From: Chloroflexota bacterium
GTDB taxonomy: Bacteria; Chloroflexota; Anaerolineae; Aggregatilineales; Phototrophicaceae
NCBI GenBank assembly: GCA_014338005.1
Contig: QUBZ01000003.1
Location: 20,850 to 84,849, forward strand
DNA: 64,000 nucleotides
Reading direction: 5' to 3'
Shown: positions 25,874-33,971 of the stretch, piece after piece
Numbering within the stretch: position 1 is the first letter of the stretch
Layout: each line of letters starts with the position of its first letter
Position numbers and translations under genes: made by a program
The notes under the pieces: generated by a model
Told to the model about the DNA's origin: nothing
The model's database searches: none
The model's input: only the letters and a program-made list of their open reading frames with translations

Positions 25874-26740
25874 TCACGAGACGATGTTCGGGGCAAAATC
25901 CTCGGCAAACTGCGGCGGGATGCGGATAGGCTGCATGGTGCGGACATCCACCCACACCCACAGCGTATTGGCGCGCGCCACCAGTTCGCCGTCGCGGGCG
26001 CGTTTGATGGTGTAACAGCGGGTGGCGGTGGCGCGTTTGGCCCCGGAGACCCAGGTCGCCAGCTCCAGTTCGTCATCCAGGACGGCAGGCTGCCGGTATT
26101 CGATGTGGTGCTTGCGGGCGACGACGGCGAAACCGGCGGCCAGACTGCGCGAAGTCGGCCAGCCGTAAGCCGTCGCCACCTGGATGCCGCAGTCTTCGAT
26201 GTAGTTGAGATAAGCGGCGTTGTTGACGTGCTGCGCGGTATCAATGTCGCGCCATTCGACGCGCCGGCGCTGGATATAAACGCCCGGCGGCGGGGGCGGC
26301 TGCGCCGGGAAGGGCGGGCGGGGCGCGGCGGGCGGCAGCCCGTCCGGGGCGAAAGCCGCGATCATCTCCGGCGGGATGGTGGCCGGGCGCAGCGTGGCCG
26401 CGTCCAGGTAAACCCAGTCGGTGCTGGCGCGCGCCACCTGCCGGCCGTCCCGGTAAAATTCGTATAGGCGGCGCGACCGCACGCGGCGAAAATCCGCCAC
26501 CCAGGTTTTGATGGTCACTTCGTCGCGGTAGCGCAGGGGCAGCAGATATTCGATTTCGGTTTCCCGCGCCAGCCACAGCGTCCCGATTTCCTGATACCGC
26601 GCCTGGGAATAACCGACGGCGGCGCTGGCCTCGAAGGCGGCTTCCTCCATGTAGCGGGCATAATTGGCGTTATTCAGGTGGCCGTAGGCGTCACATTCAT
26701 AATGGCGCACACGGAAGGTGGCCGTATGGACTGCGGGCAT
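25874..26740 (-). CDS. Double hotdog acyl-CoA thioesterase (4HBT repeats)
   Basis: 288 residues made of two 4-hydroxybenzoyl-CoA thioesterase-like domains. Each carries the catalytic Asp-containing turn: RVRHYECDAYGHLNNANY near residue 11 and RRVEWRDIDTAQHVNNAAY near 160, linked by a Pro-rich stretch. A single chain thus supplies both halves of the dimer fold. It should hydrolyse acyl-CoA or acyl-ACP. The ATG at 26740 has SD GGGGGAA; an ATG 12 bases upstream is possible. Confidence 0.85.
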   Translation of the reverse strand: MPAVHTATFRVRHYECDAYGHLNNANYARYMEEAAFEASAAVGYSQARYQEIGTLWLARETEIEYLLPLRYRDEVTIKTWVADFRRVRSRRLYEFYRDGRQVARASTDWVYLDAATLRPATIPPEMIAAFAPDGLPPAAPRPPFPAQPPPPPGVYIQRRRVEWRDIDTAQHVNNAAYLNYIEDCGIQVATAYGWPTSRSLAAGFAVVARKHHIEYRQPAVLDDELELATWVSGAKRATATRCYTIKRARDGELVARANTLWVWVDVRTMQPIRIPPQFAEDFAPNIVS

Positions 26741-26820
26741 GGTTTCCCCCATCAAACCGGCGGCATTTGAGCGTCCGAATTTACAGTATAATGTGAAAAA
26801 ATGCACAAGGTGTTCGTTTT

Positions 26821-27033
26821 ATGGAAAACTGCCTGTATCTCGAAAAGTGTCCGATCTTTCGTTATTTTAAGCATTATGCCCAGGTCGTATATATGGAAAT
26901 GTACTGCCAGGGCGGCTACCAGCAGTGCCAGCGTTACCAACTGCGGCAGAAAGGCGAACCTGTGCCGGATAACCTGCTGCCGCACGGCGGAACGCTGTGG
27001 GATGACCAGATGCGCCCGCCGAAATTCGACTGA
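26821..27033 (+). CDS. Small Cys-containing protein
   Basis: A 70-residue protein with four cysteines: C4 and C10 at the start (MENCLYLEKCPIF), then C29 and C36 (YCQGGYQQCQRY), followed by GEPVPDNLLPHGG. The C-x5-C plus C-x6-C arrangement suggests a metal or iron-sulfur site. SD AAGGTG is 9 bases upstream of the ATG, and a TATAAT (26787-26792) lies just upstream, so it is likely expressed. It is divergent from the double hotdog gene. The function is unknown. Confidence 0.7.
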   Translation: MENCLYLEKCPIFRYFKHYAQVVYMEMYCQGGYQQCQRYQLRQKGEPVPDNLLPHGGTLWDDQMRPPKFD

Positions 27034-27047
27034 GGCCGCGTCTCGTC

Positions 27048-27452
27048 TCACTCGAACAGCAGCCAGGCCAGCGCCTCGCCGCGCCGGTCTGCCGTAAAAA
27101 AGCGCGTTTTGTCCTGCTGAGGGGCCAGCGCGTGAATAAAATCATCCACGAAGTTCAGCAGCGCCCCTGCCCGGTGCAAAACGGCGGTGCGCCCGCGCGC
27201 GCGGTTTGGAATCTGCGCCTCCAGGCGGCGGAACCGCTGCGCCATCGCCACCAGCGAAACGCCCCGGCTGCTGTGCGCCACATCCACCAGATACCGCAGC
27301 GTCCGGTCGGGCGGCGTTTCGATCAGGAGGCGCTCCAGGATGGCAAAAAACTGATCTATATCGGCTTTGCCCGGCTCGATAAATACGAATTCGTGAATGT
27401 CGCTGTCCAGATGGTTATACATCAATCCGGGTTGAGCGGCACTTTCCGTCAT
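27048..27452 (-). CDS. STAS/SpoIIAA-like small protein
   Basis: A 134-residue alpha/beta protein. The pattern of strand-helix (TLRYLVDVAHSSRGVSLVAM) and the end FFTADRRGEALAWLL resemble SpoIIAA-like domains found in bacterial regulatory proteins. This is a low-certainty fold guess. The start ATG at 27452 is chosen because upstream codons lie in a region overlapping the next gene's end and look non-coding. Confidence 0.55.
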   Translation of the reverse strand: MTESAAQPGLMYNHLDSDIHEFVFIEPGKADIDQFFAILERLLIETPPDRTLRYLVDVAHSSRGVSLVAMAQRFRRLEAQIPNRARGRTAVLHRAGALLNFVDDFIHALAPQQDKTRFFTADRRGEALAWLLFE

Positions 27453-27529
27453 CGCGTTACGACTCCGCAACCACTCAGCAGGTTTTTGACGAAACAGCTT
27501 ACAGAATCCAGCGCGATTGTCAAGAACCA

Positions 27530-28294
27530 TCACCGTTTTAAACCACGCGCCAGCAGGTCGGCCACATGGACGACGCGGCGCGGACGCCCGGCGCGGCCCA
27601 GGCCGCCGTTGATCTGCATCAGGCAGCTTACATCGCCGGTAACGATTACGTCCGCCGGGCAGGCTTCGATGCGGGCGATTTTGTCGCGCAGGATGGCGGC
27701 GCTGATGTTCGGCATTTTGACGGCGAACGTGCCGCCGAAACCGCAGCACTGGTCGTAGCCGTCCAGTTCAACCAGGCTGACACCCCGGACGCTGCCGACC
27801 AGCGCGCGCGCCTGCCGTCCCAGCCCCATCAGGCGCAGGCCATGACAGGCCTCGTGGAAAGCGACCGTCGTCGGCGGCAGGGCCGCGCCCAGATCGGTGA
27901 TGCCCAGGCCGTCCACCAGATATTCGGTGAATTCCCAGGTGATGCTGGCCGCCCGCGCGGCCCGGTCGTACCAGCCCGGCTCGTCGCGGAACAGCTCCGG
28001 GTATTCGTGCCGCACCAGCGCGGCGCAGCTCCCGGATGGGGCAAGAATCACGTCGGCGTCGTGGAAAGCCTCCAAAAAACGCCGGGCGGCGGCGCGGGCG
28101 TCATGCCGGAAGCCGGTGTTAAAAGCCGGCTGGCCGCAGCAGGTTTGCCCGGCGGGGAAGCGTGTTTCGATGCCCAGATGATCGAGGATTTCGACCACCG
28201 AAATGCCGGTCTGCGGGAAGATCATATCCACCAGGCAGGTGACAAACAGCGAAACCGGTTTGTAGCGTGGAGAGGGGCGCAGCAGGTCGGACAT
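27530..28294 (-). CDS. LutA/GlpC-like cysteine-rich (CCG) protein
   Basis: 254 residues with two CCG domains. The first has QTCCGQPAFNTG near residue 50 and the second DQCCGFGGTFAVKM near 180, with HEACHGLR and further Cys (SGSCAALV) completing the metal sites. This is the pattern of LutA/YkgE, part of the LutABC L-lactate oxidation complex, and of heterodisulfide-reductase B-like subunits. No lutB or lutC is adjacent, so the partner must be elsewhere or its role differs. Confidence 0.85.
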   Translation of the reverse strand: MSDLLRPSPRYKPVSLFVTCLVDMIFPQTGISVVEILDHLGIETRFPAGQTCCGQPAFNTGFRHDARAAARRFLEAFHDADVILAPSGSCAALVRHEYPELFRDEPGWYDRAARAASITWEFTEYLVDGLGITDLGAALPPTTVAFHEACHGLRLMGLGRQARALVGSVRGVSLVELDGYDQCCGFGGTFAVKMPNISAAILRDKIARIEACPADVIVTGDVSCLMQINGGLGRAGRPRRVVHVADLLARGLKR

Positions 28295-28420
28295 AACTTT
28301 TTCCCTGAGTCTGGTCTATTGGCCTGATTGCCGGGACAGCCGCACATTCGATAAGATGTCCGGTGAGGATGGGCGTTAAACCGTCCTCAACCTGGGCGAT
28401 TGAATACAAAGGCTGATCTG

Positions 28421-28906
28421 ATGGACGAGACATTCGACATCCGCCCGGCACGCTTGAGCGAAGCGCCGGTGATTGTAACGCACCGCCGCCGAATGTTCGA
28501 GGACATGGGTTATACCGACCGGGACAGGTTGACCGAGCAGTCCGCCGCGTTCGCCGTCTGGCTGCGGGAACGCCTGGAAAACGGGCGCTATCGCGGCTGG
28601 TTCGCTGCCGCGCCGGGAGGAGCGATCGCTGCCGGGGCGGGGCTGTGGCTGATGGACTGGCCGCCCGGCCCGATGGGGGCCGCGCCGTTCCGGGGTTATA
28701 TCCTCAACGTTTACACCGAGCCGGCCTTCCGGCGGTGTGGGCTGGCGCGGCGGCTGGTGCAAACCATCATCGAATGGTGTTATGCCCAGGGCATCACGGC
28801 CATCAGCCTGCACGCCAGCGACCAGGGACGCCCGGTGTACGAAACCCTGGGTTTTGAACCCACCAATGAAATGCGGCTGTTTAAACCTAAAGCACCAGCC
28901 GGCTGA
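28421..28906 (+). CDS. GNAT-family N-acetyltransferase
   Basis: A 161-residue acetyltransferase. It starts FDIRPARLSEAP, and the acetyl-CoA-binding motif A is YTEPAFRRCGLARRLVQ (about 100-117) with the R-x-x-G-x-A core, followed by SLHASDQGRPVYETLGF. The start is the ATG at 28421. Its 3' end overlaps the convergent PPC lipoprotein gene by 20 bases. Confidence 0.88.
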   Translation: MDETFDIRPARLSEAPVIVTHRRRMFEDMGYTDRDRLTEQSAAFAVWLRERLENGRYRGWFAAAPGGAIAAGAGLWLMDWPPGPMGAAPFRGYILNVYTEPAFRRCGLARRLVQTIIEWCYAQGITAISLHASDQGRPVYETLGFEPTNEMRLFKPKAPAG

Positions 28907-30710
28907 CCGCCAGTTCAAAAATGCCGGCGCTCAGATAACCGTTGATCCGCACGCGGTATGTGCCGTCTGCCGGCAGCGTGACGATAAAATAGGGATTCAG
29001 GTCGCCCTCGAAGTCGTCCACCTCCAGCAGCAGCGTGCCGTCCGGGGCGACCAGCGCCGCCACCGGGTCGAGTTCGCTGCCGGGCTGCGCCGCGACGCGC
29101 ACTTCGATCTGCTCCCCGGCCTGCCCCTGGAACGGGTAAAACAGATAGGTATCCCTGGGCGCGAAATCGTCCACCAGCAGCGCCGGCACGATGCGCAGCT
29201 GCGGCGTGGGCGTGGGCGACAGGCGGATGGCGCGCCATACCAGCGAATACTCCGCGCGCGACCCGGAAGCCGCCACCCGCAAGAAATACAGCCCCGTAAC
29301 CGGCGCGCGCGCCGCCGCGATGACCGTATCGCCGCCGGCGGCGCGGCTGCCCTGGGCGACCGGCGAACCGTCCGGCGCGACCAGTTCTAACGACAGTTCG
29401 ATCCCAGCGTTAACCGGGCGGGCGGCGGCGTTGATTTCGTCGCCGGCGCGCAGGAACAGACTCCACAGGTCGCGGGCGGCGCGTAACGACAGGCCGGCGT
29501 TCACCGGCTGGTCGGGTTCAATGCGCCCGCGCCGTACGTCCTCGCGGGTGGGGCCTTCGCCGTAAGCGATGATAAATTCGCCGGTTGTGCCGTCTTCCGC
29601 CGTGACGTAGGCCAGGTACACGCCGGCTTCCGGGACATTCAGCGCCGGGATAAGCGCCTCACCCGCGCTGCCCGCCGCCGCGCCGGATGCTGTAGCAGCC
29701 TGTTCGCCCAGCGGGTTGTACAGTTCCAGGCGCGGGACCAGCGCCGACCCCGCCGCCGGTCGAACGCCCAGGCTGATAACCGCGCCGGCGGCAGCCTCGA
29801 TGGCGTAGCGGGCCACGTCGCCGGGGCGGGGCAAACTGCCGAGCGCCGGGATGTGGTCGGCCAGGCGGCCATCGGCGGGCGCGGCAAACGCCGGCGTCAG
29901 GATGTCAAGGATGGGCGTCGGCGTAGGATGGACGATCACCGTCGCCGTAACCGGGAAAGCCGCCGCGCCGACCAGCAGGCTCAGTTCGTAACCGCCGATG
30001 AAGTCGTCACCGCCGGCCTGGATGCTGTATGTGCCGTCGTCCGGCAGGCGGATATTGCGTAAAAAGGCCGCCCGGTCGCCGCCGCTGTTATCGTCGGTCG
30101 CCAGCGCCGCGCCGTCCGGGCCGTAGAGCGTCAGCACCGGGTCTACCGTGCCGGAGATGCGCCGCATGGCGATGCTGGCGTACTGCCCCGCCCGCCCGGC
30201 GAAGGTATACACGTGGCGCTCGCCCGCGCCGGCGAATGCCCCGGTGCGTATTTCGCCGCTCATCAGCGCGCCGATCACATCCCCCAGGGCGGCGTAATAG
30301 GGCGGCGTGGGCGTCGGCACGCCGACCACTTCCGGCAGGGGCGAGGGCGTGACGGCGGCGGGGTCGGGGCGGTCGGTGTAGCTGAGGCTCAGCTCATACG
30401 GGCCGCTGCCGCTGACCTGCACCGTGTACAGGGCGTCCGCCGGCAGCGCGGTTTCGATCTGTTTACCCTGCCCCAGAAGCTCGCCCGCGCCGGAAAACAG
30501 CGCCAGCATCACATCATCCCCCAAAGCCCGCAGGCGAACGGCGTCCCCCTCCTGCGCGGCGAAACGCCAGATGTGCGGCTCGCCCGCCAGCACAGCGGAA
30601 ACCGGCTGCCAGAAGTTGAGGATTCGGGCGGCAGGCGGCGGGGTCACAGGCGGCACATCGGGGCGGCAGGCCGCCAGCAGCAGCAGCGCGGCAGTCAACA
30701 GTCGAAACAT
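28887..30710 (-). CDS. Lipoprotein with multiple PPC-type beta domains
   Basis: 607 residues. The lipobox LLLAAC has Cys 15. Four or five repeated beta-sandwich units of about 100-120 residues follow, with recurring phrases such as LPDDGTYSIQAGG, LPADGTYRVRING and VPEAGVYLAYVTAEDG. These match bacterial pre-peptidase C-terminal (PPC) domains, which sit beside or within secreted proteins. Linkers contain SPTPTP and HPTPTP. It is surface-anchored; the function is unknown and no catalytic domain is seen. It is divergent from the NfeD-flotillin pair. Confidence 0.8.
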   Translation of the reverse strand: MFRLLTAALLLLAACRPDVPPVTPPPAARILNFWQPVSAVLAGEPHIWRFAAQEGDAVRLRALGDDVMLALFSGAGELLGQGKQIETALPADALYTVQVSGSGPYELSLSYTDRPDPAAVTPSPLPEVVGVPTPTPPYYAALGDVIGALMSGEIRTGAFAGAGERHVYTFAGRAGQYASIAMRRISGTVDPVLTLYGPDGAALATDDNSGGDRAAFLRNIRLPDDGTYSIQAGGDDFIGGYELSLLVGAAAFPVTATVIVHPTPTPILDILTPAFAAPADGRLADHIPALGSLPRPGDVARYAIEAAAGAVISLGVRPAAGSALVPRLELYNPLGEQAATASGAAAGSAGEALIPALNVPEAGVYLAYVTAEDGTTGEFIIAYGEGPTREDVRRGRIEPDQPVNAGLSLRAARDLWSLFLRAGDEINAAARPVNAGIELSLELVAPDGSPVAQGSRAAGGDTVIAAARAPVTGLYFLRVAASGSRAEYSLVWRAIRLSPTPTPQLRIVPALLVDDFAPRDTYLFYPFQGQAGEQIEVRVAAQPGSELDPVAALVAPDGTLLLEVDDFEGDLNPYFIVTLPADGTYRVRINGYLSAGIFELAVSRLVL

Positions 30711-30845
30711 GGCGGCTCCATTTCGCCCGGCGAACCTGTGGCGGGATGAGGGCGTGTCCCATCCGGCGGAATCGTCGTGCAGGCGGCAAAAAATCCGGCT
30801 ATAATGCCTGTTGTACCGCTCATCGTGAAGGCGGGCAAAATTACG

Positions 30846-31409
30846 ATGGAGATCATTTTCGGGATTATCATGCTGGTCGGGCTGGCTTATCTGCTGCTGA
30901 TGATCGTCGGCGGCGGGGGCGAGTCGCTCGACTTGGGTATGGACGGCGTGCTGGAAAGCTCTCCCCTGGGCGGCCTGTTCGGGCTGGAGTCGCCGGATGC
31001 CGGGGAAGCCGGCGGCCTGGGCTGCGGGGTAATCGCGGCTTTTCTGGCCGGGTTCGGCGCGGTCGGGCTGACCGGCACGCTGGCGGGCTGGAACGCGCTG
31101 GTGATCTTGGGCGCGGCGCTGGCCTTCGGGCTGGTGCTGGGGCGGCTGGTGATCGGTCTGCTGCGGTTTGTGATCGCGCAGCAGGGGACGCGCGTTTTTT
31201 CCAGCGACGATCTGATCGGGCTGTCGGGACGGGTGACGATTGACTCGCCCGCCGGGAAAACCGGCGAGGTCATCCTGGAAGGCGAGCAGGTTCTCAAGTA
31301 TCCGGTCAAGGAAGTGAACGCCGCGCCCCTGAAGCGCGGCGATATTGTGGAAGTAGTGGACATAGACGGGCGGTTTTTGCGCGTCAAAAAGAAGCGAACG
31401 GGGAGTTAA
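30846..31409 (+). CDS. NfeD-like membrane protein
   Basis: 187 residues. It has an N-terminal membrane helix, a further pair of hydrophobic helices (about 58-110), and a C-terminal OB-fold of the NfeD type (LIGLSGRVTID ... GDIVEVVDIDGRFLRVKK). It lies 2 bases before the flotillin gene. NfeD proteins work with flotillin/SPFH proteins in membrane microdomains, so the pair is a classic NfeD-flotillin operon (like YuaF-YuaG). The start ATG has a weak SD; a GTG 21 bases upstream is possible. Confidence 0.85.
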   Translation: MEIIFGIIMLVGLAYLLLMIVGGGGESLDLGMDGVLESSPLGGLFGLESPDAGEAGGLGCGVIAAFLAGFGAVGLTGTLAGWNALVILGAALAFGLVLGRLVIGLLRFVIAQQGTRVFSSDDLIGLSGRVTIDSPAGKTGEVILEGEQVLKYPVKEVNAAPLKRGDIVEVVDIDGRFLRVKKKRTGS

Positions 31410-31411
31410 AC

Positions 31412-32941
31412 ATGGCCGATATTCTGGGAGTGATTAGCGTACCGCTGGTGATTATCGTCCTGGTGGTGGCCCTGGTAGTATGGCTGACGCGCTATTACCA
31501 CCGTGTTCCGCCCAACGAAGTGCTGGTGGTGTTCGGGCGCAAGACGCCGCGCCTGGTAACGAATGGGGGTGTGTTCGTTATTCCCGTCCTGGAGAGCTTC
31601 AAAAAGCTCGACCTGACCATCATCACCATCAAAACTGAAAAAGATGAGGTGTATACGGTCAGCGGCGTGCCGATTCAGCTGGACTGGGTGGCGCAGGTGC
31701 AGATAGACAGCGAAGAAAAGGCGCTGCAAACCGCCGCCAAAGCCTTCCTGGATAAAAGCCGGGAGGAAGTGCGCCAGGTCATCATGGAAACGCTGAGCGC
31801 CAACTTCCGTGCTATCGTCGGTCAGATGACGGTGGAGGCCATTCACCGCGACCGCGACGATTTTGTGCAGCGCGTCCAGGATTTGGCCTCGGACGACATG
31901 GCCGCCATGGGCGTGCGGGTGATCTCGATGGGTATCGAAGAAATCACCGACCGGGAAGGTTATCTGGAGGCGATGGCCGCGCCGCAGATCGCCGCCGTCA
32001 AACGCGACGCCACCATCGCCCAGGCCGAAGCCGAGCGCGAGGCGCGCGTGAAAGCCGCCCAGGCGCGGCGCGAGGCCGAACAGGCCGAACTGGAAGCCCA
32101 GCGCGAAATCCTGGCCCAGCGCGAGGCGTTTGAACTGCGCGAGGTTGAGGTCAACAAGCGGGTAGACATCGAAAAAGCCGCCGCCGACCAGGAAGTGCAG
32201 CAGCGCCGGGCGCTGGCGGTTGAACAGCAGCAGGAAGCCGAGGTGCTGGTGCCGGCGCGCGCCGAACGGCAGGCGGTGGAAATCCGCGCCGAGGCCGAAC
32301 GCCGCCGCATCGAAATCGAGGCTGAGGGCGAGCGCAACCGCGTCACCATCACCGCCGACGCCGAGGCGCAGGCTGTCCGCAAGCGCGCCGAGGCCGAGGC
32401 CGAGGCCACACGCAACAAAGGCCGCGCCGAAGCGACCGCGCTGGAGGCCATGAAGAAGGCCGAAGCGGAAGGCGCGAAAGCCGAAGCCGAAGGCGTACGC
32501 GCCCAGCTTTTGGCGCAGGCGGAGGGCGAAAAAGCCAAACTGCTGGCCGAAGCCGAAGGCCGCCGCGAGATCGCTGCCGCCACCGCCGCCGAGGACGCCA
32601 TCAACCTGCGGCAGTTTATCGTGGAAGAAGTGATGAAGGCCGAAATTGCCAAAGCGCAGGCCATCGCGCAGGCAATGGCCGGTCTGGGTGGCAACGTGCG
32701 GATGGTGCAGTTCAGCGGCGGGAACGGGGCCGGCGCGGGTGGCAATACCTTTATGGATATGCTGCTGAACATCCCGGAAGTGGCCGAAACGCTGCGGACG
32801 AAAGTCGAGGCGCTGAGCGGCGAGGACTTTGAAAAGACCATCGCCAGGATCGCCGGCCTGTTCAACGCGCTGAAATCGCTGGATACGCAGAACGAGGGCG
32901 CGGGGGCCGGCGGCCAGCCGCCCGCCCCGCCGGCGGCTTAG
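31412..32941 (+). CDS. Flotillin-type SPFH/Band 7 protein
   Basis: 509 residues. A single N-terminal membrane segment (about 8-26) is followed by a Band 7/SPFH domain (about 28-200). A long Ala/Glu/Arg-rich coiled coil (about 200-420) carries repeated AEAE and EAEG units, and the tail is Gly/Pro/Ala-rich. This is the flotillin order. It would oligomerise at the inner membrane into functional microdomains with the NfeD protein. The coiled-coil region is highly repetitive at the DNA level (GCCGAGGC-type repeats). Confidence 0.92.
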   Translation: MADILGVISVPLVIIVLVVALVVWLTRYYHRVPPNEVLVVFGRKTPRLVTNGGVFVIPVLESFKKLDLTIITIKTEKDEVYTVSGVPIQLDWVAQVQIDSEEKALQTAAKAFLDKSREEVRQVIMETLSANFRAIVGQMTVEAIHRDRDDFVQRVQDLASDDMAAMGVRVISMGIEEITDREGYLEAMAAPQIAAVKRDATIAQAEAEREARVKAAQARREAEQAELEAQREILAQREAFELREVEVNKRVDIEKAAADQEVQQRRALAVEQQQEAEVLVPARAERQAVEIRAEAERRRIEIEAEGERNRVTITADAEAQAVRKRAEAEAEATRNKGRAEATALEAMKKAEAEGAKAEAEGVRAQLLAQAEGEKAKLLAEAEGRREIAAATAAEDAINLRQFIVEEVMKAEIAKAQAIAQAMAGLGGNVRMVQFSGGNGAGAGGNTFMDMLLNIPEVAETLRTKVEALSGEDFEKTIARIAGLFNALKSLDTQNEGAGAGGQPPAPPAA

Positions 32942-32957
32942 GCGCGCGGTTTAAACC

Positions 32958-33773
32958 TCAGCGCCCGGCCAAAAGGTTGATGATCGGGTCGAGCAGGCCG
33001 ACGAAACGCAGGCCGATGACGACCAGGAACAGGCCGTACAGCTGTTTGACGGTTTTCGAGGGCAGCCCCAGGGCGATTTTTGCGCCGCCCAGCGCGCCGA
33101 TCAGCAGGCCGACCGCCACCAGGGCCGCCGCCGCCGGGTCGAGGTTGCCGTCTTGGTAGTAGATGATAACCGCGCCTAGGCCGACCGGCAGCAGCAGCGC
33201 CGCCAGCGATGTGCCGACGGCCACTTTTTGATCGAACTTCAGAAGGCCGACCAGCACCGGCACGATAATCGCGCCGCCGCCGATGCCGAACATGCCGGCC
33301 AGCACGCCCGCGCCCAGCCCCACCATCAGCAGGATATACCAGGCTGCCGTCGTCGTGTTTTCTTCCGGCGTTTTGGAGGCGGGGGTTTTGGCCCGCCATT
33401 CCTGCCACATCTTACGCGGCTCGGCAAAACGCCACCCCGTCCAGATCAGGAAAATGCCGTACAACTGGCGCAGCGTTTCGGACGGCAGGTTGCGGGCGAT
33501 CTCCGCCCCGGCTATCGTACCGGCCACCAGCCCGGCGGCGATGGGTACGGCGATGCCGAATTTTAGCTTTCCGGCGCGGTAATATTCGATCACGGCGAAG
33601 ATGCCGACCGGCATCAGCAGCGCGCCCAGCGACGTGCCGGCGGCCTCCTGAAGCTCGAAGCCCAGGATGATGAGCGCTGGGACGATGACCACGCCGCCGC
33701 CGATGCCAAACATGCCGGAGGCGACGCCGGCGATCAGGCCGACGATCAGCAGGGCGAGCGCATTTTCGGGCAT
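32958..33773 (-). CDS. TSUP-family (TauE/SafE) sulfite/organosulfur exporter
   Basis: A 271-residue membrane protein with an internal duplication: GMFGIGGGVVIVPALI in the first half and GMFGIGGGAIIVPVLV in the second, plus GTSLGALLMPVG / GTSLAALLLPVG. About eight helices. The family exports or imports sulfite, sulfonates or sulfoacetate; the substrate is unknown. SD GAGGGGGA precedes the ATG at 33773. It faces the glycosyltransferase gene across a 198-base divergent gap. Confidence 0.88.
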   Translation of the reverse strand: MPENALALLIVGLIAGVASGMFGIGGGVVIVPALIILGFELQEAAGTSLGALLMPVGIFAVIEYYRAGKLKFGIAVPIAAGLVAGTIAGAEIARNLPSETLRQLYGIFLIWTGWRFAEPRKMWQEWRAKTPASKTPEENTTTAAWYILLMVGLGAGVLAGMFGIGGGAIIVPVLVGLLKFDQKVAVGTSLAALLLPVGLGAVIIYYQDGNLDPAAAALVAVGLLIGALGGAKIALGLPSKTVKQLYGLFLVVIGLRFVGLLDPIINLLAGR

Positions 33774-33896
33774 GGTGGATTCCCCCTCTAAAACCACAGC
33801 ATCCGGCGTGCCGGGAAACATAGGGAGCCGATTGTGACACGGCTGCGGCCATCTGGCGAGGGCTGTTTATGTCCAATCCAGGATGAACGCATGGGG

Positions 33897-33920
33897 AAAA
33901 CCCCCACAGACGGGGGTTTT
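33897..33920. terminator. Terminator-type hairpin in a divergent gap
   Basis: AAAACCCCC - ACAGAC - GGGGGTTTT, a 9-bp stem with A and U tracts at both ends, so it could stop transcription in both directions. It sits about 50 bases upstream of the glycosyltransferase start and within the TSUP upstream region, which is odd for a simple terminator. An attenuator role is possible. Confidence 0.6.
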
Positions 33921-33971
33921 CATCCCAATTTCTCATTTCATTTTCTGCCAGTTTTAGGTAATTTGAGAACG

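Noticed and set aside
27453..27749. A 99-codon N-terminal extension of the STAS-like protein.
   Set aside because: It overlaps the end of the LutA-like gene in another frame, is Arg/Pro-rich and has no SD; the ATG at 27452 starts the plausible protein.
28887..28906. The identical 20-base convergent overlaps at 28887-28906 and 35539-35558 as a shared feature.
   Set aside because: The sequences are unrelated; the equal length looks like coincidence.
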